The notes under the pieces are model-generated. The model was not told the origin of the DNA and made no database searches. It worked only from the letters and a program-made list of their open reading frames with translations. Positions 10,977 through 22,921 of a stretch of 64,000 bases of DNA are shown in pieces. The stretch's first letter is position 1; every line of letters begins with the position of its first letter. Origin of the DNA: Mikania micrantha (taxonomy: Eukaryota > Streptophyta > Magnoliopsida > Asterales > Asteraceae); contig CM018689.1 of NCBI GenBank assembly GCA_009363875.1, positions 1,650,501-1,714,500 of the forward strand, read 5' to 3'. A program made the position numbers and the translations under genes.

Positions 10977-12715
10977 CATTGGATGAGTGCATTTATTTCA
11001 TTTTTACATTCCCATCTCTCTCTCTAACCTCCCATTTCCGTCACCACCCAAACCTACCATCTTCAACCTTTGCAAGATCATATCTCCCTCGTTTCTAGCC
11101 CGATTTGAGTGATTCTTTCGCCCAAGTGAAGATCTTGAAGTCCTCTATCCGAAAGTACAGCAGATCGGAGGGATAAACCAGCCATCTTCGAGGTAATGAG
11201 CTTAGAAGTTCACGAACATTAGGGTTTTCTTAAACTCTACTCGACCACACCCGTCTAAACCATGAAAATCCTAAACCACGCTCATCATTACATAACCAGT
11301 AGCTGATTTGTGCATCACAACGTCCTAGGAATCACTGGATCAAGAGTTCAAGCTTGAGAACAAGTCGGAATACACAGGGTTCGCGGCCCTATCCCCTTGG
11401 CCGAACCTTGCATTTCAACCGAACCTTCATCATGGCTCACGAACCCTTTTGGGTCTAGCCGAAGCTTACCTCATATGGCGAAGCTGTTAGGGTCATGAAC
11501 CATGGAGACCCACGAACCCTACATTCCACGAACCTAACCTTACCGAACCATGCTGCTGGTCGCGAACCTTGTTACAAAGGGTGGGTTAGATGAACCCTTT
11601 AGCTGGCAAAGAACTTCAGCCCACGAACCCTCTAGTCTACGAACCTACATTATGTGGCCGAACCAATGCAGATGACGAACCTTCCATGCTCCCCGAATCC
11701 TTATAAGAACCAGGGGACTGCCATGCACGAACATATATCACTTAGCCTTCCCCGAACCCTGGTTTAGTGAACAACATAGCCGAACCCTTGTTATGCAGGA
11801 GCCGAACCATCGGAGCCACAGCCGAACCTTATTCACAACCATATAAAGGGTTCGCTGCCATTATTTTTATCTCGGTCGATCACTTGCAAGTCCCTCGATT
11901 TAGATGGCCCAAACACATTATCTTAGGCCCAATATCATGTTTTCACATAAACACTAAATGGGCCATGAATGTTGACCAAGCCTAAAGCCCAATGGAAACC
12001 CAACGAATTAGCCCAACACTTTATTTGAACAACCCATCTTGCTATTCGGCCCACATCACTTAAGGACGGCCCAACATGAATCATTTGGCCCAATTGGAGT
12101 ATTTCGGCCCAATACACATAACCGGCCCACCCACACATTAATGATAGGCAAATTTCACATTTATTAGTTCAATGGGTTATCCGGCCCAATAGATTTATAT
12201 ACATGTTAAACGTTTGAATAATCATTGGAAACTATAACAATGAAGGATAAAGACTTTTATGGAAAGTAAATTGTTTGTTAAGGTGATGACAAGTTTAAAG
12301 TAAATTACACAAGGGTTTAAAAGCCTTATACACAAATAAAGAATTTAGGCCGGATAACAACCAAGACTCGCAAGTATTAGTCCACTTTAGGACTAACACT
12401 TACACGCACAACAAATTATGATAAACTTGTACTTATAAATTACAAACACTATGAAATCAACGCAGGAGCGTGAACATCATAACAAAAGCAAACAAAGAGA
12501 GCGTGCATTCTTATTATACATAGTCAACTGCTTCGGACATAAGGTGAGTTCATCGTCCCCTTTCAAACTTATTTGTTTTACTTCGGGACTGAGAAGCATG
12601 TTAAACATTTTCATAAGTTGTTGAAATGTTATTTAATGCTTTAAACATAAACATAATTCTTATATTGAAACTTATACTTTAAGCTTGAGGCTTAAAAGCA
12701 ATTGTTGAATCCTTG

Positions 12716-12870
12716 TGAGATTTAATGCTATTATATGAGACCTGATGCTATTACGTGAGACTTGATACGATTACATGAGACCTGATACAATTACATGAGA
12801 CTTGATACAATTACATGAGACTTGATACTATTACATGAGACTTGATGCTATTATATGAGACTTGAAATAA
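12716..12870 (+). repeat. 20-base tandem repeat in element B LTR
   Basis: About 7.7 copies of a unit close to TGAGACTTGATACTATTACA, with a few changes per copy. It lies inside the putative intron and is repeated in the 3' LTR at 33486-33640. Confidence 0.85.
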
Positions 12871-12977
12871 ACATATGATATACATTATGAATCAATGATT
12901 GAATATTTGAAACCTTATGCTTGGAAACTATTACTTGCGCATGAAACATTGTACATGTATCTAACCATAGTCTATGT

Positions 12978-13566
12978 AATTGCTAAACTTCTGGTATTCC
13001 AGAGCTTGTACCTATGGGGTGAGATACATGTAAAAACATAAACATAATGATACTCAGCTATTACCTGGTTATAAGGGACATGTAATTGCTAAACTTTTGG
13101 TATTCCAGAGCTTTTGTCGGCTTATATGAGGTATGTAAAGGCTAAACATGAAAGTATCGATTCTAGGCTATTACCTGGTTATAAGGGACACGTAATTGCT
13201 AAACTTCTGGTATTCCAGAGCTTGTGTCGGCTTATATGAGGTATGTAAATGCTAAACATAAACGTAACGTTACGGGGCTATTACCTGGTTATAAGGGACA
13301 TGTAATTGCTAAACTTCTGGTATTCCAGAGCTTTTGTCGGCTTATATGAGGTATGTAAATTCTAAACATAAACGTAACGTTACGGGGCTATTACCTGGTT
13401 ATAAGGGACATGTAATTGCTAAACTTCTGGTATTCCAGAGCTTTTGTCGGCTTATATGAGGTATGTAAAGGCTAAACATGAACCTAATGAATGCTAAGCT
13501 ATTATCTATATAAGAGGCATGTAATTGCTAAGCTTCTGGTATTCCAGAGCTTTTGTCTACTTATAG
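12978..13566 (+). repeat. 110-base tandem repeat in element B LTR
   Basis: Units containing TTACCTGGTTATAAGGGACA and GCTAAACTTCTGGTATTCCA start at 13061, 13171, 13281 and 13391, exactly 110 bases apart, with partial copies on both sides. Repeated in the 3' LTR at about 33748-34336. Fully inside the putative intron. Confidence 0.9.
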
Positions 13567-14572
13567 GACATATGTAATCGTTGAACTATGTGCGTGTGAA
13601 TCTATGATGCTTGATAAACATGATGGGAAGCTAACACTTATGAATGCAATAGACATGAAAACTTTGAAACAGATATCAAAAGCTTTGATGAGGATTGAAT
13701 TGATTGGTAGGTAAAATGCTTAATTATTATTAACAACAATGTCATATCCGGGTTAGTATGTGGTGGGATGTTGGCTAGGGCTTGTTCCCTTACATATGCC
13801 CTATATATAAGCATACCGACTTGGATATTACAGGTGGAGTTAAGGAGGTTAAGGTTTTACCGAAAGAGTTTTGTGAAACTATTTTAAACATATAAACTTT
13901 ATGAACTCACCAACCGTTGTGTTGACTTGGTCTTTTTTTACATGCTTTCTCAGGTGAAGAACAGGTTTAAGCTTAATCTGTGACAATCCGACTTTTCGGA
14001 TTAACCTTGTTAACTGAAGATGGTGAGATCACAGGCCCAACAGAGCTAATGTGGGCCCAATAAGCCAAGGGAGGCCCAGTAAGGCCCAATAAGGTCAAGT
14101 GAGGCCCAATGAAAACAAAGTAGGCCCAGGGAAGGCCCAATAAGGCCAAGGAAGGCCCAATGAGGCCCAATTGTATTTAAGAAGCCCAATTGGGTTAATT
14201 AAGTCCAACAATGTTCTAAGAAGCCCGATTTGTGACAATTTGGGAGTTTAGGTTCAATTTTGTTAACCGAAATGTGATATTATGATACAAAAACAAATTT
14301 CAAGGGTTGAAATTAGGCAAAATCAGTCCAAACATACCACAATTGCAAAGATTGTACTTGTAATTGGTTAAAACACACTAGTTTGACTTTTAAAGTCAAA
14401 ATTCGTGGGATTTATCAACTAAAGTTCGAATTTCTCATTAAAACTAGGTTATAACTGAAATCAATCGACTTAAATCATCACATTAATGATGATTAATAGT
14501 TATTATACGTTATGGGATCGAATCATTAGCAAATTGATTGAAAACGGTCACAATAACTCGAAACCGTAGCCC

Positions 14573-14578
14573 TATATA
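14573..14578 (+). promoter_or_regulatory. Element C LTR promoter, TATA box
   Basis: CCCTATATATC about 400 bases downstream of the GGCCCA cluster and 30 bases upstream of a probable start region. The same is present in the 3' LTR near 23516. Confidence 0.55.
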
Positions 14579-15547
14579 TCTAAAACCTCAACATTCGATC
14601 AAATTTCGAAAAATTGAACTCTCAGAGAACTCTTTCGGCACATTCAGAACCTCTTCCATTCACCAATTCGAACAGAAAAACATCGGGGAGTGAGATTGAT
14701 ACAAGGGTTGGCCGAATTCAAGTCCAAGTCGTGATATTGCAAATTGATACTAAGTCAAGTAAGTTTTTCATTCCTAATCATTCTAAAAGGTCCGATTAAG
14801 CTAAGCCCTAGCCTCATTTCTGGTTACAATAACGAATTTTATGAATTCAACATCTAGGGTTCTTCGACTTAGATGATTTGGGGGTTTCTTGTTTAAACTG
14901 TATAGTAGTCGAAATAGATCACATGGTTAGTTTCATAAGTAACCGACTAAGGTTAATATCAAATCAATTTCGGCTTTTAACATTGGATTAATAGAATTCG
15001 AATTCTAGGGTTCTTGTTAGGGAACGATTTGGGGGTTTCCATAAAAATCAGTTGCAGAACCAAATTAAATGATATAGGTAGTCTCAGAAGGTTCCGATCA
15101 AGCGAAATACTACATTAATTTTATATTCAAACATCGAATTATATGAATTCCATAACTAGGGTTCTTAAGAAAAACGAGTTGGGGGATTTTATTATAATGG
15201 ACTCAAAGATCGAATTAGATGATACCATTAGTTTCAGAGGATTCCGATTAGCAAAAACCATATAGCAACTTCATGAAAAATTATCGAATTGAATGAATTG
15301 GAGTTGGGGTTTAAGAACTTGAGTTTGAAAGTGTTAAGACCCGATTAGTAGGGTTCTATTGTTTAATTTTTGAATTAAAACCGTACTTAGAATAGGTTGA
15401 ATCCCAGAAACAAAAACCCTATGATTCCAGTTTCAATTAAGTTCGAATTCGTGGTCAATTGGGTGGACGTTGCTTCGGCTATAATATCAAATAGGATTTG
15501 GACTGAAAGGGTGTTTAAAAGAATTTTATTTGGAGTTCTGTTGCGAG

Positions 15548-15612
15548 ACCCTAGCGGGCGAGATGGTAGTGCGCGTGTGTATGGTGTGAGGGGTCGCTGG
15601 TTCGAGCCTTAG
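15548..15612 (+). promoter_or_regulatory. tRNA-like segment with pol III A-box and B-box in element C LTR
   Basis: GGGCGAGATGGTAGTGCGC at 15557-15575 resembles a tRNA D-arm (A-box). GGTTCGAGCC at 15599-15608 matches the T-loop (B-box). The spacing of about 40 bases is that of a tRNA. The 3' LTR copy (24491-24555) has CGGGTTCGAGCC, a better T-stem than the 5' copy, which reads CTGGTTCGAGCC. No full cloverleaf is evident. It is either a tRNA-derived remnant (for example a SINE head captured by the LTR) or chance similarity. Confidence 0.45.
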
Positions 15613-16017
15613 GGCTGCCGGTTTTGGTAATTTCAAATCCTTTTTGAATTTAGCCCATAACTCTTTCGTTCTAACTCCGTTTTGACCCGTTCGAGTTGCG
15701 TTGGAACCGTAACGGGAATACGAACACCTTGAAATAATAAAATTTATATTTTAATCCGAAAACAAAATCACGTATAGTTTCGTTTATTTAAATAAAATCG
15801 TATATGTTTTATTTAAACGATTTCTAAAGACACGCGTACTTTCGTATGCACATTTCTAACACTTTAACATACGTGTATTGACACGTATGTGATTACAAGC
15901 ACAAAACGACTATCCGAATAACACTACGTTATTGTTTAAACACAGATCCTTCGTAAGAGGATTATCTACACGAGTTCACGTAGTTGATCATTCTGCAATA
16001 CTCAAAGGTGCGTACAC

Positions 16018-16508
16018 GACCCCTTTCTTATTTTAAACTGTTTTGGGGGAGAAAACATGTGCAACAAACTATTTTTAGATACATATCACTTGCATGAGTT
16101 AGTTGTTTACATTATGTGACAACATAGCAAATTGAAAGTCCTTACACACCTCGAACCGTTTAGTTTGCTGTAACGCAAAGCGTGGTAGTTGGAAATAGAT
16201 CTATTAGGTTTGACAAACCTCACCTGGTAGATGGGATCTACGCAGGTGTTTGACTGACCAAACACATTTTACTATTGTTGTGCTAGACAATAGTGGCAAG
16301 GCAAAAACATGCTATAGCATGGCAATTCGTCAGCTTCGGTGTCGACCACTTATGTAAATAGTTTATATGACTAGCTATCATGACTGTGCATGTGTGATTA
16401 TGTTATCTACAAACTTGATATTCAAACTGCTGTTTTGAACATTGTGAATGCTTAAAACCTGTGTTATGCACCAACCATTGTGTTGACTTGATTTACATGT
16501 TTTCTCAG
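16018..16508 (+). other. Putative leader intron inside element C 5' LTR
   Basis: The donor AAAG/GTGCGTAC is followed by CCCCTTTCTT. The acceptor stretch has GTGTTGACTTGATTTACATG then TTTTCTCAG. TTGAC about 28 bases upstream of the acceptor could be a branch site. Same length (491) at 24961-25451 in the 3' LTR. Confidence 0.5.
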
Positions 16509-16810
16509 GACGCTAAGGCGCGCATTAAAGCTGGCATGGACTAGGAGTTAGAGTCGCATGCATTTTAAACATTTTGGATATTTGAATTTGAACATTTGAG
16601 TATTTTGTTTTGTAATTTTCATATTACAACTGTTACTGGTTTTTAAACGCTTCCGCAACTTTTGAAAACTCTGATGTTATGTTTTAAAGACCAAAGTATG
16701 TTTTGAAATTCATATAGAGGTCTTCGCTATGTCTAATGATCTGAGATCCTGGTTTGTCACGTTCCCAAACGGTATGATTCCGTTAGTTGGAAATTGGGGG
16801 TGTGACAGAT

Positions 16811-16823
16811 TGGTATCAGAGCC
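16811..16823 (+). promoter_or_regulatory. Element C primer-binding site (initiator Met tRNA)
   Basis: TGGTATCAGAGCC, a 13-base perfect match to the expected complement of the initiator methionine tRNA end, three bases after the LTR. It is followed by GGTTATAGCGAA and CTTAGACTATGAC (16858-16870), motifs conserved in the sister elements. Confidence 0.92.
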
Positions 16824-16933
16824 ATTGGTTATAGCGAACTAGGTTTGCATTTGTAGACTTAGACTATGACTGTTAGACATTAGACACCTATGTTTACACA
16901 TATTGCTTAGAAATTACATATGACATTATGTAA

Positions 16934-17608
16934 TTGACTTGTTTACACTTTCCATGGCACTGCACTTACATATGGTATTATGTAACAGGCACGGCATCAT
17001 CATCAGTACCTTACATTTATATTGATGATTCTGAGGACGAGGAACCGATAGTTCCAGCACCACCATCATCACCACCACCACCTATTCCATCTCCTCCACC
17101 ATATGAGATGGATGACTCAGATCCGGAGGAGGGTCCAGACGAGGACCCAGACGAGGATCCAGAGGAGGATCCGGATGAGGATCCGGAGGAGGAGCCAGTG
17201 GAGGGCACTCAGCAGATCCCTGCTGAGGGACCTTCTACACATCCACCACCAGTACTAGATGCTCCTGAGCCTAAGAGGCAAAGGACGGACGCTGAGGAGA
17301 TCGCCAAACTGCGCGAGGATTTGTACGAGGCAGAAGATAGGATCGCACAACACTCTCAGGAACAATGGGATGCTAATGAGAGGCAAGAGGAACTTGCCCA
17401 TCTGGTTCATGATATGCGGAATGAGATGATTAACTTGATTGATCGTCTTGAAGCTTCGGAGAACCGAGCTGAGATTCTGGAGGGCAGGATTGAAGCCTTG
17501 GAGGATTTAGTGGCCTCTGAGAACGAGGAACAGGATGAAGAGGAGGAGGAGGAGGAACCAGCACCAGTTGTTGATTCCGATCCTGAATCCACAGTTGGGG
17601 ACGATTGA
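16934..17608 (+). CDS. Element C acidic leader ORF (extra ORF before gag)
   Basis: Open to TGA at 17606-17608. There is no ATG at its left edge: the first in-frame Met is at 17108. Either translation starts there or an upstream exon is spliced to the acceptor-like ATGTAACAG ending at 16989. The protein has three parts. First comes a Ser/Pro segment with a YIYIDDSEDEE stretch. Next is a strongly acidic block with Asp-Pro-Glu-Glu units repeated about nine times. Last is a long alpha-helical, coiled-coil-like region (about 17290-17520) ending in a Glu-rich tail. Similar acidic/coiled-coil leader ORFs precede gag in related plant gypsy elements. The role is unknown; a structural or chromatin-interaction protein is possible. 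Unlike the element A counterpart it has no membrane segment. Confidence 0.7.
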   Translation: MTCLHFPWHCTYIWYYVTGTASSSVPYIYIDDSEDEEPIVPAPPSSPPPPIPSPPPYEMDDSDPEEGPDEDPDEDPEEDPDEDPEEEPVEGTQQIPAEGPSTHPPPVLDAPEPKRQRTDAEEIAKLREDLYEAEDRIAQHSQEQWDANERQEELAHLVHDMRNEMINLIDRLEASENRAEILEGRIEALEDLVASENEEQDEEEEEEEPAPVVDSDPESTVGDD

Positions 17609-17851
17609 TTTTTCTTTTCTTGTTTGTTTAAACTTATTAGGAACGGGTTGTGTTCCTACATTAGTAGTTTGGAAACTTATGTTTGATTTCAAAAGTATTG
17701 TACTCAAATCAAAATTTCTATCTATTGAAGAACTATTATTTATTCCCAACAGTTGTGTTGATTTATATTATATGTTGTGTTTGTTGTTTTACTTACACAT
17801 GTTACATTAGACTTTGCAAACATGCTAACATTTCTTGTAAATAGGAAACAA

Positions 17852-20800
17852 ATGGCTGAGGGAAACGTTCACATGACAGTCGCTGAGCTCAACGAACTAA
17901 TTAACAACAGAGTCGCTGAGGCAATCGCACAATATGCTCAGACACACAACACAGGGCCACAGGGTCCAGCTGGGGGATTGGTTAACCCACAAGTCTGCAC
18001 GTTCAAGATGTTCTTGGACTGTAAACCACATAATTTCAAAGGGTCGGAGGGGGCCATAGGACTCCTTCGGTGGATTGAAAAGGCGGAGTCTGTGTTTGAA
18101 ATGTGCAACTGCCCTGACGAGAGCAAAGTGAAGTTTGCAACGGGAACATTGGAGGGTCCAGCATTAACCTGGTGGAACTCGAATGTTCAGACTCTGGGGT
18201 TGGGTGAGGCAAATGCCTTGACATGGAACAACTTCAAAACTTTACTGCAAGAGGAGTACTGTCCTCGCAGTGAAATGCAGAAGTTAGAGGAGGAATATTG
18301 GCACCTCAAGATGGAGGGGTCAAATATTGAAGAGTACACAACCAGGTCACATGAGTTGGCCAGACTTCTACCACACATGGCTACTCCAGCCAGCAAGTGG
18401 ATTGAAAGATACATTGGAGGACTAGTGCCTCAGATTCAGGGGTTGGTTACTTCAGCAAATCCCACCACCATTCAACAAGCTGTTCGTTTAGCGCATCAGC
18501 TTACTGATCAGGCAGTGTTACAGGGGACTCTGCCTAAACGAACATCTGCTACCAAGGTGGGAGATCATAAAAGAAAGTGGGAAGGTAACAACTCAAAGAG
18601 TCACAACCAACAATCATATCAGCAAAACCGGAGGCAAGACTCAAACAAGTCTTATCATAATTCAAGCAGTGGTCAGCAATCGTCATCATCGGGGGGTTAT
18701 ATTGGCAAACACCCCAAGTGCAACAGGTGTGGGTATCATCATGCAGGTAATCAGTGTGATAGAGCTAAGTGCCAGAGGTGTGGCAAGATTGGACATGCGG
18801 CTAAGGATTGTCGCGGGGAGCTACAGAACAACCACAACAACCAGAATAATAACCAGAACAACGCACAGAAGGGTTGTTATGAGTGTGGCAAGATGGGACA
18901 CTTCAAGAAGGATTGCCCACAACTCAAGAAAAGTGGGGAGAATAATAATGCAACAGGCAACGGCAATGGTAATGGTAATGGCACCAACAACAACAATAAT
19001 AACAACAACAATGGTGCTAGAGGCAGGGCGTTTGTGATTGGAGGACGTCAGGCACGGGAGGATCCCAACATCGTTACGGGTACGTTCCTCTTAAATAATC
19101 ACTATGCCTCTATGTTATTTGACACTGGTGCCGATCGGAGTTTTATATCTAGTTCACTTGCTAAGTTGCTAAATGTTAGTCCTACTGCCTTAGATAGCCC
19201 ATACACTGTGGAATTAGCTGATGGTAAGTTAATAGTAGTTGAACAAATCTTTAAGGGATGTGTCCTTGATTTGATGGGTCAAACATTGGAAATTGATCTT
19301 ATGCCTATCACCTTAGGCAGTTTTGATGTCGTCATTGGCATGGACTGGTTGTCCAAGAACCAGGCTGAAATCGTATGCCATGAAAAGATCGTTCGCATAC
19401 CTCTTCCGCAGGGAGAGACATTGTATGTACAAGGCGAGAAGAGCAGTACGCCACTGCGTCTCATATCTTGTATGAAAGCACACAAGTGCCTACGGAAAGG
19501 TCATACGGCAGTTATAGCACTTATAACTGAAAAGCCGGTAGCTGAGAAAAAGATAGAAGATATACCAGTAGTTTGTGAATTTCCGGAAGTATTTCCAGAA
19601 GACTTGCCGGGATTACCGCCTATCAGACAGGTGGAATTCCGAATCGATCTTACACCAGATGCAGCACCGATAGCTAGGGCGCCTTCACCGTCTGAGATGC
19701 AAGAATTATCTACACAATTGCAAGAGTTGTTGGATAAGGGTTTCATACGACCTAGTTTTTCACCGTGGGGAGCTCCAGTTTTGTTTGTTAAGAAGAAGGA
19801 CGGGACTTTCCGTATGTGTATCGATTACCGGGAATTGAACAAGGTTACTATCAAGAACCGGTATCCGTTACCCAGAATTGACGATCTGTTCGATCAGTTG
19901 CAAGGTTCGAGTTACTACTCGAAGATTGATCTCAGATCGGGTTATCATCAACTAAGAGTTCAGGAGGAAGATATTCCGAAGACAGGATTCAGAACACGCT
20001 ATGGCCATTATGAGTTCTTGGTCATGCCATTTGGGTTGACAAACGCTCCAGCTGTATTCATGGATCTCATGAATCGTGTTTGTAAACCTTATCTTGATAA
20101 GTTTGTCATTGTTTTCATTGATGACATTCTCATCTATTCCCAGTCTGAGGAGGAGCACGCCGAACATCTTCGATTACTATTGGAATTATTCAAGAAGGAA
20201 CAATTGTACGCTAAGTTCTCGAAATGTGATTTCTGGATGCGAGAAGTACAATTCTTGGGGCATATAGTTAATGAAAAGGGTATACATGTTGATCCAGCGA
20301 AGATTGAAGCGATTAAGAATTGGGAAGCACTAAAGACCCCTACCGAGGTACGACAATTCCTTGGTTTGGCGGGTTATTATCGACAATTCATTGAAGGTTT
20401 CTCAAAGATCGCTCAACCACTTACAGCTCTTACGCACAAGGGAATGAAGTATAACTGGACGGATAAACAGGAAGCTGCATTCCAGTTATTGAAACAGAAA
20501 CTCTGTAGTGCATCGATTCTGTCCTTACCGGAAGGGACGGAAGACTTTGTGGTGTATTGTGATGCATCTGCACAAGGTTTGGGATGTGTGTTGATGCAAC
20601 GTGATAAAGTGATTGCTTATGCTTCTAGACAACTACGAACACACGAAAAGAATTACACTACCCATGACTTGGAGTTAGGGGCAGTAGTTTTTGCTTTGAA
20701 GATTTGGAGGCATTACTTGTATGGAACTAAGTGTACTATTTACACTGATCATAAGAGTTTGCAACATATCTTTGATCAGAAGGAACTTAATATGAGGCAA

Positions 20801-22405
20801 CGACGATGGGTTGAGTTGTTGAACGACTACGAATGCGCGATTAAATATCACCCGGGAAAAGCTAATGTAGTAGCTGACGCTCTGAGCAGAAAAGACACAA
20901 CAGGAACAAGACGGGTTCGTGCACTTATGATGACAATACATACTGACTTACCTGACAAGGTACGCAGTGCTCAGATTGAAGCTTTGAAAAAGGAAAACTT
21001 GGTACAGGAATCTTTACGGGGAATGGAAGAACAACTGGATGTTAAGTCTGATGGAATTCGATATTTCATTAATCGACTTTGGATACCTTTGTATGGAGGT
21101 TTAAGGGAACTCGTGATGGATGAAGCACACAAGTCCAGATATTCAGTCCATCCGGGATCAGACAAGATGTATCATGACTTGAAGGCACTGTATTGGTGGC
21201 CTCACATGAAAGCTGATATTGCTAAGTAAGTTAGCAAATGTTTGACTTGTTCGAAAGTCAAAGTTGAATATCAGAAGCCATCTGGTTTACTGCAACAACC
21301 AGAGATACCGATGTGGAAATGGGAACAGATTTTGATGGACTTCATTACTAAGTTACCCCGTACACCGACTGGTTGTGATACGATATGGGTAATTGTCGAT
21401 CGATTAACGAAATCTGCACACTTCTTAGCAATCAAGGAAACTGATAAGATGGAGAAACTGACTCGCAATTACATCAAGGAAGTGGTAGCACGGCATGGCG
21501 TGCCAATTTCTATTATATCAGATCGGGATGCCCGATTTACTTCCAACTTTTGGAAATCACTTCATAAATCATTAGGGACTCGCTTGGATATGAGTACCTC
21601 CTATCATCCACAGACTGACGGTCAAAGTGAACGTACGATTCAAACGCTCGAGGATATGCTACGAGCTTGTGTAATTGACTTTGGTGATAGCTGGGAGAAT
21701 CATTTACCGTTAGTGGAATTCTCTTACAACAATAGTTATCATACAAGTATTAAAGCAGCACCGTTTGAAGCTTTGTATGGTCGCAAATGTCGTTCACCAG
21801 TTTGCTGGGCTGAAATCGGTGACAGTCAGAAAACAGGTCCTGAACTGGTGCACGAGACGACAGAGAAGATAGTTCAAATCCGGAACTGTATGGCAGCGGC
21901 CCGGGATCGACAAAAGAGCTATGCTGACAAACGCCGTAAACCGTTGGAATTTCAAGTAGGAGACCGAGTTCTTCTAAAAGTATCACCTTGGAAAGGTGTG
22001 ATACGATTCGGCAAGCGCGGAAAGCTTAGTCCACGTTACGTAGGACCTTTTGAAATCCTGAAAAGGATTGGTCCGGTTGCGTATCAACTCAAGTTACCGG
22101 ATGAACTCAGTGGAGTTCATGATGTCTTTCATGTATCGAACTTAAAGAAATGTATTTCTGATGAGACATTGATTGTACCATTGGAAGAAATACAAGTAGA
22201 TGAACAGTTACGATTTATTGAAGAACCAGCAGAAATCATGGACCGAGAGGTCAAACAACTTAAGCAAAGTAAGATTCCGATAGTCAAAGTTCGATGGAAT
22301 TCAAGACGTGGTCCTGAATTCACATGGGAACGGGAAGATCAAATGATGAAGAAATATCCTCATCTATTCAAAATAGCTACTGCTAACACTGAGAGCGCAC
22401 GTTAA
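17852..22405 (+). pseudogene. Element C gag-pol polyprotein, one stop codon
   Basis: The start ATG 17852 follows an acceptor-like TTGTAAATAG. Residues about 50-230 are the retrotransposon gag (capsid) domain with the LTWWN motif. Three Cys/His knuckles follow from residue 290 (CNRCGYHHAGNQC, CQRCGKIGHAAKDC, CYECGKMGHFKKDC). The protease is marked by LFDTGADRSFIS (Asp about 424). Reverse transcriptase has FIDDIL at about 755-760, then RNase H, an integrase with HHCC and DDE parts, and a chromodomain-like tail. A TAA at 21227-21229 in the integrase zinc region replaces an expected Tyr codon; the same frame continues to 22405. Relative to A and B, three residues are missing just before the reverse transcriptase core (near 19680-19692). 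In total 1518 codons including both stops. Confidence 0.93.
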
Positions 22406-22921
22406 ATTTTGGGACGAAATTTCCTTCAACAAGGGGATGATGTGATGCTTCACACATCAAACACTGCAAATTTCAAACTGTAAGCACAAACACTTTATTC
22501 AATTGGTTTTGTTACAAACATGTGTGCTACATTATATTTTATATATTTTATGTGCTACATTTCATATGTTACATGTTATGGTAGTACATACATGATTAGT
22601 TACATACATTTTGCTATGTGCGGGGTTGCATAGTACAAACAGTTATTGACACCCACTATGTGTGAGGTTACACAACACAGTATGATCAAACACAAACAGT
22701 CACAGTTAGGTGAACTAACTAGTGTACACGCAAACAGTCACATTGAACGATCACATTTGAGTTGTGATGTTGCAAGCATTAGACTTTGTGTGTGAGTACA
22801 CACAAGCACACAGAATGATCAAATCACACTAACACGTACGATTTAAACTCGTAAGTAGTTTCCTAACTACTCCTAACACTTGCTAATTTTCGGGACGAAA
22901 ATTCCTTCAACAAGGGGATGA
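22404..22921 (+). promoter_or_regulatory. Element C 3' spacer with two copies of the polypurine-tract region
   Basis: The stretch (A/T)TTT-GGGACGAAA-TTCC then CAACAAGGGGATGATGTGA occurs twice: at 22404-22445, overlapping the gag-pol stop, and at 22885-22926, directly before the LTR. The second copy is the working position (polypurine tract AAGGGGATGA, 22912-22921). The 440 bases between are AT-rich with many CACA/TGTG words and no ORF. The first copy is followed by TGTGATGC, which looks like an LTR start. Confidence 0.75.

Larger units (their letters stand above)
10208..13978 (+). repeat. Element B 5' LTR, left part (up to element C)
   Basis: Begins TGTAACACC and is colinear with 30951-34749. 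Features in order: a TATATAAA box at 10969-10976; a CT-rich stretch near 11010-11035 that may surround the transcription start; a region with many CGAACC motifs (11370-11850); a GGCCCA cluster (11904-12190); a putative intron (12544-13953) containing 20-base and 110-base tandem repeats. It stops at TAATC (13974-13978), the left copy of the element C target duplication. Confidence 0.95.
13979..16807 (+). repeat. Element C 5' LTR (2829 bp)
   Basis: Begins TGTGACAATCC and ends TGTGACA. Nine GGCCCA sites lie at 14034-14169. A TATATA box at 14573-14578 gives a likely start near 14605. Diverged units of about 150 bases, each with CTAGGGTTCTT, lie near 14850, 15004 and 15148. A tRNA-like stretch is at 15556-15612. 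A putative 491-base intron runs 16018-16508, from AAAG/GTGCGTAC to TTTTCTCAG. Confidence 0.97.

Noticed and set aside
12978..13566. Regular 110-base repeats suggesting a CRISPR array
   Set aside because: The units are near-identical along their whole length, with no variable spacers, and the DNA is from a plant nucleus. It is a tandem repeat.
14614..14799. A 61-codon open frame, repeated exactly at 23557-23742
   Set aside because: It lies in the transcribed leader part of the element C LTR. Its repetition is due to the two LTRs, and it has no domain or sign of selection. At most it is an upstream ORF.
15397..15612. A 71-codon open frame in both C LTRs
   Set aside because: It overlaps the tRNA-like segment and differs between copies by changed residues. 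It is better explained as LTR sequence.
15548..15612. A functional tRNA gene
   Set aside because: Only the D-arm-like and T-arm-like parts are visible. No acceptor stem or anticodon arm could be paired.
17017..17208. Minus-strand Ser/Gly-rich frame opposite the acidic leader ORF
   Set aside because: It is the antisense shadow of the Asp-Pro-Glu repeat codons.
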